Source: Calliphora vicina (taxonomy: Eukaryota; Arthropoda; Insecta; Diptera; Calliphoridae). From it: a DNA stretch of 64,000 nucleotides. The position numbers were made by a program, and so were the translations under genes. Location: positions 38,525,667-38,589,666 of the forward strand of contig NC_088780.1 of NCBI RefSeq assembly GCF_958450345.1, in the 5' to 3' direction. Shown here piece after piece: positions 46,262 to 56,804 of the stretch (positions are counted from its first letter, which is position 1; each line of letters begins with the position of its first letter). The notes under the pieces are model-generated. The model was not told where the DNA came from. It made no database searches and saw nothing but the letters and a program-made list of their open reading frames with translations.

Positions 46262-46460
46262 GTATAGGGCTTTACTGCCGAACTCGAATCGATAGTGTAA
46301 ACGGTAGTGTGCTGGACTATCATTCTGAGGGTTGAGGGCTCGATTCCCGCCTCAGACTCTGGGTGTATCTGCATTTTGTGTTCGTTTATAAAAAAAAATT
46401 TACTGTCATGACCGTGTGTTTTTTGCACTGTTGCGCTGTTATATCGATCGAATCCAAAAT
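46262..46460 (+). repeat. tRNA-derived SINE
   Basis: The sequence from 46285 (ATAGTGTAAACGGTAGTGTG, then CTGGACTATCATTCTGAGG) to 46345 (GGCTCGATTCCCGCCTCAGA) resembles a tRNA D-arm, anticodon arm and T-arm with a B-box GGCTCGATTCC. No acceptor stem closes. The tail (46360-46460) is non-tRNA. This is the layout of an RNA polymerase III-promoted SINE. Confidence 0.65.
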
Positions 46461-46515
46461 ATCTGTAATATTCTAGTTTAAAGTTATTTATTTGTGGACT
46501 ACACCATTTTCAATT

Positions 46516-46705
46516 GTATTTCAGGAAATATCAATAGTATTTCAGAATTTTCCATTTGTATTTCAGAAATTTCTAAATGTATTTCAGAATTTATTGTTTG
46601 CATTTCAGAAATTTCCAATATTATTTCAGAAAATTGTAATAGCAATACCAATAGAAATTTCTGAAATACAAATCGAAAATTCTGAAATATAATTGGAAAA
46701 TTCTG
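46516..46705. repeat. 21-bp minisatellite that reverses orientation
   Basis: Six forward units begin GTATTTCAG (or a variant) at 46516, 46537, 46558, 46579, 46600 and 46621, exactly 21 bp apart. From about 46650 three units run as the reverse complement (AAATTTCTGAAATAC and variants). As 21 is a multiple of three, an open frame with a 7-residue VFQ-containing repeat is created at 46492-46692, without evidence of expression. Confidence 0.85.
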
Positions 46706-47236
46706 AAATGTAAAGGAACCCGTTGTCTCTCTGTAGATAAAAAATCATATTTCTTTGTTAATTCATTATAGGGATGAATTTGACCACTTATACGTTCATT
46801 TATTTTCTGGGATATGGGTTACAAAAAAAAGTACCAAAACTCAATTTTCGACCGTTTTATCACCATAAAAGTATCAAAATCAAAAAGTACCACACATCTA
46901 TCCACTTATTTTGTGCATAAATTCAGACTAAGTAGGATTTTTGGTGCAAGCTTTATTAGTTCCGGAGATCACGGCTTAGTGGATCTACACATCGGGAGAG
47001 TTGCCTACATACAAAATTTCAAGAAATACAGATTTTGAAAACTTCAAAATAGCGAGAAAGTTTTGTATGGGAAAATCGACCGATTGAACCTAATACAGTG
47101 TTTTACCATCTTCTCAAAAATACATTTCTAATAAAATGGGGTTGGAGCTCATCCGTTTGATGGTTTCAAAGTCTATAACGGACATAGATAGGTATGACCG
47201 TTATAGACTTTATTAAATTTTAAATCCATTATTTAA
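46706..47236. other. Unassigned stretch with a 14-bp hairpin
   Basis: Perfect arms at 47168-47181 and 47198-47211 (AAAGTCTATAACGG and complement) surround a 16-base loop. A short frame at 46814-47038 is not recognised. Confidence 0.45.
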
Positions 47237-49066
47237 TACTGCTCCAAAGCACGCTCTCGAGAGCTTCTTTTTTATACTCCAAGTTAATAGAGGTTCAGAA
47301 CCTACCTTCATTGTTTCAAACAGAAGTGAGGTACTAGACTTAATACTTGTGAGTGCTGAGCACCACAGTATGATTAATAATTGGGCTGTCTCCGGCGACT
47401 GCTCTTTTTCTGATCATCTATATATTGATTTCAATATTAGTGTAACTTATAGGAGTGATAATGCCATTCTAAATAGGAGGAAGACCAATTGGGAGTTGCA
47501 GAGTGATGTACTCTCTCGGTCTCTACCAAACCCGCCCACTATTGAAAATAGGGACGATATTGAGGTAGCAGTTGAGACACTTACAGAAGCGTTCCAATCA
47601 GCTACTAATTTGGCCTGTAAGCCGAATATCTGCAGGGGTAGGAATAAGCCTCCCTGGTGGAACCCTGAGATTGCACACGCAAGAAGGACGTGTCGTAAAT
47701 TGTTCAACGAGGCAAAGAGGCTGGGTAACTGGCCGGAATATAAGTCCTCAGTGAATAACTTTAAGAACCTTACGAGGAATGCGAAAAGGAAAGCCTGGGG
47801 GACTTCTGTAGCGGCGTGGAAGGATCCTCTGAGACTAACCGATTACGTAAAATTCTATCAACTTCACCGGTTGTACCAAGCTAGTTGATTTGATGGTGAT
47901 ACAAATGGCTCTCAACTCTGCTGTGAGACTGAATGCTGGATATTCGTGGTCTGGTAAAGATCATGGGCACTCTAAGATACTGAACTACTATGGGTACTTA
48001 CATAGTAATGTCGACTACTGCATCGCAAAACCATATTTCGATAGGCATTTCCATATTAAGATCCTGAATATGGATTCATGATGATGTCATAAGGGTATTT
48101 ACTGATGGCTCAAAGCGGGGCAATAAGGTCGGTTTTGGTTTCTTTATTGAGAACTATGGGATTAAATCCTATTTCAGGCTACCTAACTTTTGTAAGACTC
48201 TTCAGGCGGAAATTACGGTCATTAAACGTGCATCCAACTGGCTGAGGTTTAATCAAATATCTGGTGATATATGTATATTTACCGATAGCAAGGCTGCCGT
48301 TAACGGAATAGCGGGTGTCTTTACGACATCTAGGTTAACCGAGGAATGCCGGGTATCCCTTAATGAGATAGCGAGACATTCTAGGATAACGCTTATATGG
48401 GTCCCTGGCCACGTTGGTAATCAGGGTAATTGTATAGCTGACGAACTGGCCAAAATGGGTGCGATGATGGATGATGATGAGATCGACCCCTTTTCTGGGT
48501 CGATCTCATCTCATCATCCCTTGCTATATGCAAGATGGCTGTTCAGCGGACACTATATGAATCTGCACAAAGCAGGTGGACCAATGAGTCTTCCTGTGTT
48601 ATAACGAGGTCTACTTGGCCCGTATATGATGCCAGCAGGACGAATCTACTTATGGAATTTCGTCGTGAGCAAATAAGGCTAATTGTCTCCTTCATTACAG
48701 GACACTGTATAATTGGGACACATGCTAGGAGATTGGGCCTACGATATAATGACTACTGTAGGAGCTGCCATAATGAAGAAGAGGACGAGACGGTGTCACA
48801 CCTATTCTGCCAATGCCCGGCTCTGATACACCTGAGGGAACGCATCTTCGGAATACCATTCCTATCATGCTTAGATGAGCTATCAAGGATAAGTCTTAGA
48901 CGAATCTACTCTTTCATCAGAGAATCTGGTTGGTTTAGCCTGGAAACAACGGACGTATAATTAATACCAAGATGTTTACCCCCTGGGTATCACAACGGGA
49001 TCAGTTTTGAATGGACCCAAGTGAGCTGCTTGAAGAGTGGCTACACATGGAACCTAACCTAACCTA
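47237..49066 (+). pseudogene. R1/LOA-like LINE fragment lacking reverse transcriptase
   Basis: From about 47237 an open frame gives the C-terminal part of an apurinic-like endonuclease: TFIVSNRSEVLDLILVSAEH, then SGDCSFSDHLYIDFNI with the S-D-H motif. The linker follows (KPPWWNPEIAHARRTCRKLF and AKRKAW) to a stop at 47888. The ~500-codon reverse transcriptase core is absent; after a short linker (LNAGYSWSGKDHGHSKIL) the RNase H domain follows: FTDGSK (48101), LQAEI, FTDSKAAV and WVPGHVGNQGNCIADELA, so all four acidic residues are present. A frameshift near 48535 leads to a C-terminal zinc-finger region (YCRSCHNEEEDETVSHLFCQ; C, C, H and C ligands visible) ending at 48960. The 3' UTR has GGGTATCACAACGGG and the end is AACCTAACCTAACC at 49052-49065. 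The element normally nicks DNA and copies its RNA at the target; this copy cannot. Confidence 0.85.
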
Positions 49067-49690
49067 CTCCAACTTTAGCTTCAATCAGTACTCTTTATAG
49101 AAGAACCAAATCTGAAGGGTCATTTTTATATTCAAATTTAGCTTCAACCAAGGTTCTAAAATTTTAGCAAATTAAGCTTCAATCGTGGTTTTTTATACTA
49201 CAATGTACTCCAATTTTATCTTCATTCATCGTTCTTTTTAAACTCTAATTTTAGCTTCAGTCATGATTAAGTTTATAGCCAATTTTAGATTCTATCATGG
49301 TTCTTTTTAAACTGCAATTTTAGCTTCAATCATGGTTCTTTTAATCGAGTTACTTTTTATACTTCAATTTTAGTTTTAATAATTTTTCTTTTAAACTACA
49401 ATTTAGCTTCAATCTTGGATCTTATTATACTAAAAGTTTAACATTAATCGTGTTTTTTTTATACTCCTATTTTAGTTTCTAATACAATTTTAGTTTTAAT
49501 TGTCATAATATTTATACTACGGTTTTAGCTGCAATCTAGGTTCTCCTTGTACTCCAATTTCAGTTTCAATCTTGCTTTTTATACTCTAATTTCAGCTTCA
49601 ATCTTGGCTGCTGAAATACTCCAATTGTACCTTTAATGGTTCCTTGTCTACTCCAATATTAGCTTCATAGTCTTTTAGTAATTAATTTGC
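49067..49690. repeat. Degenerate minisatellite (~36-bp units) abutting the LINE 3' end
   Basis: About 16 imperfect copies of TACTCCAATTTTAGCTTCAA followed by TCATGGTTCTTTTTA begin directly after the LINE tail. Units vary by deletion. No open frame crosses it. Confidence 0.8.
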
Positions 49691-51374
49691 TGCAATAGCT
49701 CAATATTATTATTTACATGAAATTTAACATTTATTTGATTGAAGCAATTGTGAATATCTTTACTAAACACAAATTGTTTATTACCCTTAGGATACTTATT
49801 AGTTTTAAAGTATTTCTTAGAACATTTTAATAACTCTAACATTAAAATCTCTTGATACTATTCAAAAAAGTACATTCAGTCCTGCAGCAACCAGTCTAAC
49901 TAGAAACGTTCTTAAACATCTGTGTCTTTCTTCAAAATCATTTTGTAAACGTCAGTTAAAAGTCAATAGACTCAAAGGTACGAATGTCTAAGTAAGGAAA
50001 ACTTTTGATGTTTGTACCCATTTCACAGAATATCAGGTCCTTTGTTACAAATAGTTTAATAATAACAATAAAAGCAGGCTTCGTCAATTGTTTGTTCGCC
50101 TTCGTTTGGGTTCTTTTGTTTAAATATTTAATGAAAATGATGTGATGCATGAAGAAATATGTATAAAAATACAGCCACATATGGGTGTATGTAAATGTTA
50201 ATTCGAAAGTCACTATGTATTTGTATTAGGTTCAAGTAAATTTTGTATTCAAATTCACAAATATAACGTATGTATGTTAAGAAACTATATAGTGTATTGT
50301 TTTCTCTAAAATACAATACAACACAAGACAAGAGAAGACAATACAGCACAATATTGAACATAAGTAGTGTATAGTACTGTCATCAACATACATAAAAAAA
50401 ATCTTTAAGATGACATTGTTATAATATGATACGGATTTTCAACAATATGGAAAACAAGTACCAATGTTGATACAGCCCCTCCTTTCTGTCTTTCTTTCTT
50501 TCCTTCCTTCCTGCATACCCTTATGTTAATGTCGTTTTGGAAATGATGTCGATACTGTTGATGATTGTGATTATAACGCTGAGGATGATGATGATGATGT
50601 TGCCGTTGACAATGGTGATGATGATGATGAGTACAAGTACGTGCTATTTTTTAATACTGATAGATGTTTAATAGTGTCAACATTTAAACAAAATAAGGTG
50701 TCGTCTGTGTTTATTTCACATTTCTTATCATCAGGATGTGACAATATTATATTGAGAAATGCTAAGGAGGCTTTATATTTGATTTAGGATTCTGTTTTAT
50801 TGTATTTTTTGTAATGTAAGATTTCTTTTGATTAAACCTTTGTTTGGATTCCTTTGATTAATTGTAATAATAAAATGCTGGAAAATAAAAAGAAGCAAAT
50901 ACAAATCATCTTTTTGGTAGATGTTTTTTTTTTGAGGATATTTAAGGTGGTAAGATAAATATTTAAATGAGATTTAGAAGGGTTAAGAGTTTGTGAAATA
51001 TGTAAATAGGATAACAGGGAGAAGAATGCATGATTTGTAAATAACATTTGGTGTAGAGTTGGAAATCTTAAGCATAACATATAATTGTACTATATTGTTG
51101 GCAATCAAAATTAGTTTGCAATTTAATAATTATAATCCGAATGAAAATTTCGTGTCCTAAATTAGTACAAATGGATTTGTATTCAGATATCTCTGAACTT
51201 GCATAAACACAATTTCTTTATGATGGATGGGGGTTTAACCATTTCAAAATTCAAATGTTTTATGAACTTTTTAAATTTTTTTACGAAATTTTAAATTTCG
51301 TTTCTCACTTTTTTACTAAAAACCGTGATATGAGAACATTGTAGAATAGCTGTAAAAAATCATCGAAATATAAA
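49691..51374. other. AT-rich single-copy-like stretch with microsatellites
   Basis: It has (TTTC)n/(CCTT)n at about 50485-50515 and (GAT)n at 50585-50630. Several 60-85-codon frames on the reverse strand (49956-50361, 50832-51080) lack recognisable domains. Confidence 0.45.
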
Positions 51375-52140
51375 AACAAGTAAGAAAATATGGTCGGTCA
51401 AGCCCGACCATATAATACCCTACATCAAGTAAATGAGCAAAATCATTTGTCTTTTTAAATTTCAATAATTTATACTCGTGAGTGATTTTCGGAAGTGGGC
51501 TTATATGGATGCTATGACCAATTATGAACCGATCACCATGAATTTAGGTCGTGTGATTTATGTCTATATGAAAGTTATTTATGTTAAATTTTATGGGAAT
51601 ACCAACATTTTTAGGAGATTTATGCACGTTAAAGTGTTTTTTGGAAGTGGGTCTTATATGGGATCTATTTCTAATTGTTGTTAGATTATAATAAAATTTG
51701 GTCACATGCATTCCCTATATATAAAACTTATTTGGAGCAAAACTTGTGTAGATACCTATATAAATTAAACATTTATGACCAATAAAGTCCAATTTCGGGT
51801 AGACATTTGTATGGGGGCTAGGTGAAATAATGAACCGATTTCAACCAGTTTCAATAGGCTTTGTCCTTGTGCCGAAAAACTTATAAGTACCAAATTTTAT
51901 CGAAATATCTTAAAAATTGCGACCTGTAATTTGCGTACAAGGTTTACATGGACAGCCAGCCAGCCAGCCAGCCAGCCAACCAACCATCCAGCCAGCCAGA
52001 CGGATATCATTTAATCGATTCAGAAAGTGATTCTAAGTCGATAGATATGATTTAAGGTGGGTGTTAGACCAATATTTTTGGTCGCTACAATATGCACAAA
52101 CGCATTATACCCTCTCCACTATGGTAGTGTAGGGTATAAT
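51375..52140 (+). mobile_element. Family A repeat (copy A7), both ends present
   Basis: The 5' end is ACAAGTAAGAAAATATGGTC plus the hairpin GGTCAAGCCCGACC; the 3' end is TATACCCTCTCC...GTGTAGGGTATAA. It carries a (CAGC)n tract at 51955-52005. This is the longest copy (766 bp), with internal GACCGAT modules. Confidence 0.85.
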
Positions 52141-52166
52141 TATATTAAGAAAAACTGATAAGAATG

Positions 52167-52383
52167 TTATACCCACCATCAATATGTCACAATAAAATAT
52201 TTTATTGTGGGTCAATTATGGACCCATGAAAACCTTTTTTGTCCAATTAAATAAATGTTCAAGTCATTTTCTGAGAGTGACCTTGTATGTTGACTATGAA
52301 CAAATGTTGCCCGACTTTCTTTATACTTTATAGTTTAATTTCAGATTGTGCAAAATTTTATCAGGATTACCGCATAATCAACA
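52167..52383 (-). mobile_element. Fragment of hairpin-ended subfamily N
   Basis: GTTATACCCACCATCA matches 27870. The remainder diverges quickly, so the right limit is uncertain. Confidence 0.4.
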
Positions 52384-52385
52384 TA

Positions 52386-52895
52386 CAAGGGTGGGCCTTT
52401 TTGAATGAAAGTCAGGTTTTTGGATAAAAAATTATTTTATTCCCTTTGAGCTCTATGCACTTTATTCTACTGTCCTCCAATTAGTTTATCACTTCCAAAA
52501 AAATCAGATTTGTCGAGGTCATACAAATTGGTATTTGTTTGTGAGTCAAATCTCTTTTCGCTGAGACATTTCTTCAAGTTTAGAAACAGGAAATAGTCAC
52601 TCGGAGCTAAATCCGGAGAATACGGCAGAAGAGGGAATATTTCGTAGTCTAATTCATGGATTTTTGCCATGGAAACTGCACATGTGTGTACCTTTACGGG
52701 CACCAGATTGAGAGAAAATGCGGCAGCCATCTTAAGGAAAGCTTTCTCATACCCAAGTGATCATTCAAAATTAAAACTACTGAGACATGTGTGATGCCTA
52801 TGGATTCCACAATCTCTCGCACTTTTAATCTCCGATCGACCAATAGCATATCGTTTTCTGGTGGTCCAGAACGTTCGCCATATTGTATGGCCACA
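52386..52895 (-). pseudogene. Second-type mariner relic with internal deletion
   Basis: On the reverse strand the N-terminal part reads ERSGPPENDMLLVDRRLKVR and EIVESIGITHVSVVLILNDH, then LGMRKLSLRWLPHFL (codons from ~52890 to ~52700), which is the mariner helix-turn-helix region. After a deletion of the first catalytic segment it resumes as VHTCAVSMAKIHELDYEIFP, then PYSPDLAPSDYFLFLNLKKC (~52560-52690) with the third catalytic Asp in the DLAPSDYFLF motif. The end at 52386-52415 (ACAAGGGTGGGCCTTTTTGA) is TIR-like and follows a TA. The sequence differs from copies 1-4 (for example DYFLF against DYYLF), so this is a separate mariner lineage. Inactive. Confidence 0.8.
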
Positions 52896-52914
52896 AAGAA
52901 ATTCAGTAATTTAG

Positions 52915-53225
52915 CGATTAGGCTAAATTTTGGCTTAACGGATTTGTTAATAAATAAAATTGCCGCTTAAATATGAAGCGATACCAATCGACAACATACC
53001 CTACAGACTCCATTACATTCAGAAAAAATGCAAATCCGTTTGATGCGGTTTACAAACCGAATCTTGGACCATATTGCTTCCAAAATTAAGCCGGAGCTCC
53101 CGTTACGGGCAATGGAGATCGTTACCGTACCATGATCAATGATTTGCAGTTTGAAACTATGGATGACAATACAGAGTCGAGATGTGGTTTCAACTGTTTC
53201 AGTTGGCGCTATTTGCCATACGGCG
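52915..53225 (+). pseudogene. IS630/Tc1-like transposase fragment
   Basis: On the given strand the core reads FWLNGFVNK, a stop, NCR; then GPYCFQN, GAPVTGNGDRYRTMIND, a WFQ remnant (~53185) and GAICHTA ending at 53225. This matches the central part of insect transposases with 'FxLNGxVNKQNCR...VTVNGxRYRxM...WFQQDGATCHTA', whose QDGA Asp is the second catalytic residue; here that patch is eroded. It is cut at the Ala codon by the CACAGTG-ended element at 53226. The sequence after 54494 may continue it for a few codons. Confidence 0.7.
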
Positions 53226-54494
53226 CACAGTGGCTCATTTTCGTTTTTCATCGGCCAAAACTCTGTAACTTTTGAACCGATAGAGATATTTTAGAAATAA
53301 CAGATAACTTCTTGAATTTTTCTCCAGTTTTAATTTCATTAAAATCGGTTCAGCAGTTGTTGAACTTTTAATTTTTTATAGCATTTAGTATGAAAATGCA
53401 AATTTTATGTTTTTTGAATCAGCTATACTTATTAAAAAAGTTATCAGCAGATAAAAACAAGTAAGGAAGTATGTTCGGTCAAGCTCGACTATATAATACC
53501 CTACACTATAATTTATTTTCGTGAATGATTTTCGGAAGCGGGTTTTATATGGGAGCTATAACTAATAATGGACCGATCGCCATGAAATTAGGTCGTGTGA
53601 TTTACGTCTATATGGAAGTAATTTCTATTGAATTTTATGTTTATACCAACATTTTTAAGAGATTTATGCTCGTTAAAGTGATTTTCGGAAGCGGGTCTTA
53701 TATGGGAGCTATGACTAATAATGGACCGATCATCATAAAATTAGGTGACATTAATTCAGTTTATATAAAACTTATTTGGAGATACATTTATAAATTAACC
53801 ATTTACTACCGATAAAGTATAACTTCAGGAGAACATTTGTATGGGTGCTAGGTGAAATAGTGGACCGATAATTTTCAATAGACTTCGTCCTCGGGCCGAA
53901 AAAAATTTATGTACCAAATTTTATCGCAATATCTTCAAAATTGCGACTTGTACTTTGCGCCAGTCATATGAACAAATAAAATAAAAATAGAACAAAAATT
54001 TGGTAGTAATTTTATTCAAATGAAAAAAAGTGTTCAACAAACAGGTCAAAACAGGTCACCAAGTATATATAGGCTTAAAGAGGACACTTTGGACTTTCTC
54101 CTGGTTGTAAAATTTGTTTAACCCCTTTTGACCCTAAGCACTTTTATTCCACTGAAATTTAAATTTGGCTAAAATATAGTACCTGAGAAAAAATTAATAA
54201 CACATCAGGTATAAACGGTACAATGACAAATCATATCAGTTCTTAAAGACTATTATCCTACCAACATAACAAAAGAAAAATAATTTACTTCTGATCAAAT
54301 TTACAAAAATCACATTTTTATAAAATGACATAAAATATTTGACTTTAACAGCATGCCACGCACACAATTAACAATATTTTTTTGGCTACCTTAGTTTCAA
54401 TGTGTTTACTATTGAATGACATTAAAATTTTTTAAATCGGAGTTAACAAAAAGTTGGACTTTTGGCCGATGAAATTGAGATATGAGCCACCGTG
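53226..54494. mobile_element. Transib-like TIR element, hosting family A copy A8
   Basis: The left end is CACAGTGGCTCATTTTCG, then TTTCATCGGCCAAAA. The right end reverse complement is CACGGTGGCTCATATCTC, then TTTCATCGGCCAAAA. The 5 bases outside are CGGCG (53221-53225) and CGGCA (54495-54499), a target duplication with one mismatch. CACxGTG ends with 5-bp duplications are typical of Transib transposons. Apart from A8 it is non-coding. Confidence 0.75.
53455..53966 (+). mobile_element. Family A repeat (copy A8), 3' truncated
   Basis: The 5' end is ACAAGTAAGGAAGTATGTTC plus GGTCAAGCTCGACT. Two internal TTTTCGGAAGCGGGT modules follow. It stops at 'GCGACTTGTACTTTGCGCC' without the 3' hairpin. 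Confidence 0.8.
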
Positions 54495-54499
54495 CGGCA

Positions 54500-55735
54500 A
54501 TTGTCAATATAATGTGAATTAACTTTGTTGCAATATCCAAAATGTTTTCTTAACTTTGTTCTTTGAATGCAAACTCCTGTGTTAATATTCAGCCAGCTTT
54601 TTTTTAAAAATATTTAACCATCCTTTTAATATTCGTTGTTGCATCAATTTTATCTCTTACTAGCACAGAAACAGCTTATTTCCCCCAAAATTTCATAACT
54701 TCAATAATCCAAAATCCTGCCATCACTGTAAGCAATAAAATGTTATTAAGATGCTTTATTATTGAAATATTTCTTGTTTTTTTTAGTATTTTTTTTTGCT
54801 TCTTCAAAAATATTACAATAGCTGACAATATTTTTTTCCTCGTTTTCTTTCTCCTAAAGTGTACTTACTATCCAAACTATCATGACTCGTACATATGGCC
54901 CAAATATTGGTTGTCTTTGTCAATATTTTTCACTTTTTTCTTTCGTTATTGTATTTTTATAACTATTTGCCTTCCTCTAGTTTTAAGACACTTATATTAT
55001 ATAGAGAGTGAAGTATATTTTTTGTTTTTTTTTTATCATGTAACATATTGCTTCTTAGTGGTTTTTTTCAATTCATACAGCTCAAGAGTTAATAAAAATT
55101 TTGTTTAATAAAGTGGTTTCTTGTGTTTCATTTTTTTTTTTGCTTATAAGGATTTTTAGTTTTTTGTTTTTTTATCCTATATGAAATATTGGCGTTTTTG
55201 TTATTTGTAGCTTTTGAATTCTGCAAGCAGTGTGGTGCAACCTCAAGTGGTATGGCAGAAAACAATAAAAAAAAACTACAAGTACTTGAAACTTATTGTT
55301 GTTTTTTTAGCTTTGTTTTGTGAAGAAGTGGATTAAAATTGAGAAAACTACTTGAATTGAGCTTAAGTTATATAAAGCTGAATAAAGCTGAATTTGTTAA
55401 AGAGTAGAGGAAAAATAAGATAAGTACTAGAAGTACAAGAATTGAAAAGTCCCTAATATAACAGAGAAAAACTTGTATAATAAGTAGTTTTGAAATAATT
55501 TTTATTAAATATTCTTACCAGCCTACATGGCTGCTAATAAGCAACAGATTACACTAAGTACTTTGCGAGTTTTTAAAATAAAATATTGGGATTTTTAATT
55601 TTAAGTTTTTAGGTTTAATTCTTTTATATTGAAATCAATCATAAGTTTAAAGCCTGCAATTTGTACATAATTAAAACTAAAGCGGTAAGAGATCAAAATG
55701 AAATTTAGATATAACGACAAATCAATTAAAATATT
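54500..55735. other. AT-rich single-copy-like stretch
   Basis: A 122-codon frame at 54740-55108 is very hydrophobic (Phe/Leu/Ile/Tyr) but arises from T-rich low-complexity DNA. It has no recognisable domain, so I do not call it a gene. Confidence 0.4.
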
Positions 55736-55739
55736 TGTT

Positions 55740-56004
55740 GTATGACTTAAAAATAAGGGATATTATAAAATTTTTAGCTTTTATTTTGAAACATTTGAAA
55801 GAATCTAGCCAATTTCTTATACTCTGTTCTGAAGTTCTGCGTATTCCAGAGAGAGCGTTCTGCATCGATCGAAACAAATAGTAGTCGGACAGTTCAAGGT
55901 CTGGACTATAAGGTGGGTGAAGCAAAACTTTCCAACATTTCAGTCTAAATACTTTCTAACTGGTATTGCATAATGTGGCCGAGAATTGTCATGATGGAAT
56001 ATTA
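55740..56004 (-). pseudogene. mariner relic (copy 5), C-terminal fragment
   Basis: The reverse strand reads HDN-region remnants near 55985, then LHPPYSPDLELSDYYLFRSM, then QNALSGIRRTSEQSIRNWLD (to ~55790). This is the third catalytic block (PDxxxSDYYLF) and C-terminal region of the same family as copies 1-4. A LTR-like sequence begins right after it at about 56007, and a matching N-terminal piece lies at 56485-56640, so one element may have been split and partly deleted. Confidence 0.8.
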
Positions 56005-56006
56005 CG

Positions 56007-56274
56007 GACCCTTTTGTTTGTAAGTATGGCAACACTAAATGTTTAATCTGAAAACTCTAGAATTCGAATATTCTAGTTTTGTCTGTTAAGATAATTGTAG
56101 AAGCTACTCCAATGAAGATGGCGCTGCGTATAAATAGTGGCTGCGGTTGCAGTCGTTAGTGAGTTAACATCAACTGTCTTGTACATTATAAAATATGTGT
56201 ATTATTACAAATTTTGAACTACTTATTTAAAGGAAATTTATCACAGTTTTTAAAAGGTAAAAACATAACAATAT
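56007..56274 (+). repeat. LTR-like remnant (copy 1)
   Basis: It shares with 61755-62204 a GGCAACxCT start region, GAATATTCTAG, a TATA box followed by an initiator-like region (TATAAATAGTGGCTGCGGTT, GCAGTCGTTAGTGAGTT), and the 3' end TTATTTAAAGGAAAT...AACATAACA. TATA box, transcribed leader and a terminal CA fit a solo LTR. No gag or pol is near. Confidence 0.55.
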
Positions 56275-56281
56275 GAAAAAA

Positions 56282-56440
56282 AATTTAATGAATTTGACTG
56301 GTTTTGAAACACTAACGTCTCGTTTTTCAATCAAGCACACTAGATAGCTCTGCTAAATGCAAAAATTCATTATCAAACTTTATAAAAATAAGTATATACT
56401 GTACTAAATAAAATAATGGGCTGGGTAACCATCACTCATT
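56282..56440 (-). repeat. SINE-like sequence matching 20555-20700
   Basis: It shares CACACTAGATAGCTCTGCTA, AATGCAAAAATTCATTA, TATAAAAATAAGTA and GGGCTGGGTAACCA with the SINE-like block at 20.6 kb. The tRNA-like part (TTAGCAGAGCTATCTAG on the reverse strand) is decayed. Confidence 0.55.
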
Positions 56441-56484
56441 ACAAAATAATGTGTGTGGTAACTAGTTGCCATTACCAAATTTTA

Positions 56485-56640
56485 CAACATTTTTGCTGGG
56501 CCATTTCACGGCTTTTGGATGAATCGAACTGCTCGCAAACATTTTGAAATTGCAGATTGAGTAGGTCCCAATGATTTTGCAAGCTCTTGTTGAGTTTGAG
56601 CAATCGGTGTGCTTCAGTGGCATTTTTTTTAAAACAAATT
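56485..56640 (-). pseudogene. mariner N-terminal fragment (copy 5 or 6)
   Basis: On the reverse strand ATEAHRLLKLNKSLQNHWDL and LNLQFQNVCEQFDSSKSRE match the helix-turn-helix region of copy 4 (38535-38630). It is preceded by a 5'-leader-like A/T-rich sequence to about 56760. It is cut after 'SKSRE'. Confidence 0.8.
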
Positions 56641-56804
56641 AGAAAAATTGTTTGTGTTCGATTTGTGAGAAGCTGTTTCAAATGTGTAAAAATAGTAAAA
56701 AAGGCAAAAAAAAAAAACATATTTTTGAATGAAGCATTTGCGAGAAGCATGGCTTTTCAAGGTTAATGCCGCAAACACGCAATGACTGCCCTTAAGATTT
56801 GTCA

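Noticed and set aside
46285..46352. Functional tRNA gene
   Set aside because: The A-box and B-box are similar to tRNA, but no acceptor stem closes; it fits a SINE.
49067..49690. CRISPR-like alternation of repeat and spacer
   Set aside because: The units are degenerate head-to-tail minisatellite copies without unique spacers, in eukaryotic DNA.
54740..55108. 122-codon hydrophobic forward frame resembling a membrane protein
   Set aside because: Hydrophobicity follows from T-rich DNA; there are no recognisable motifs and no supporting context.
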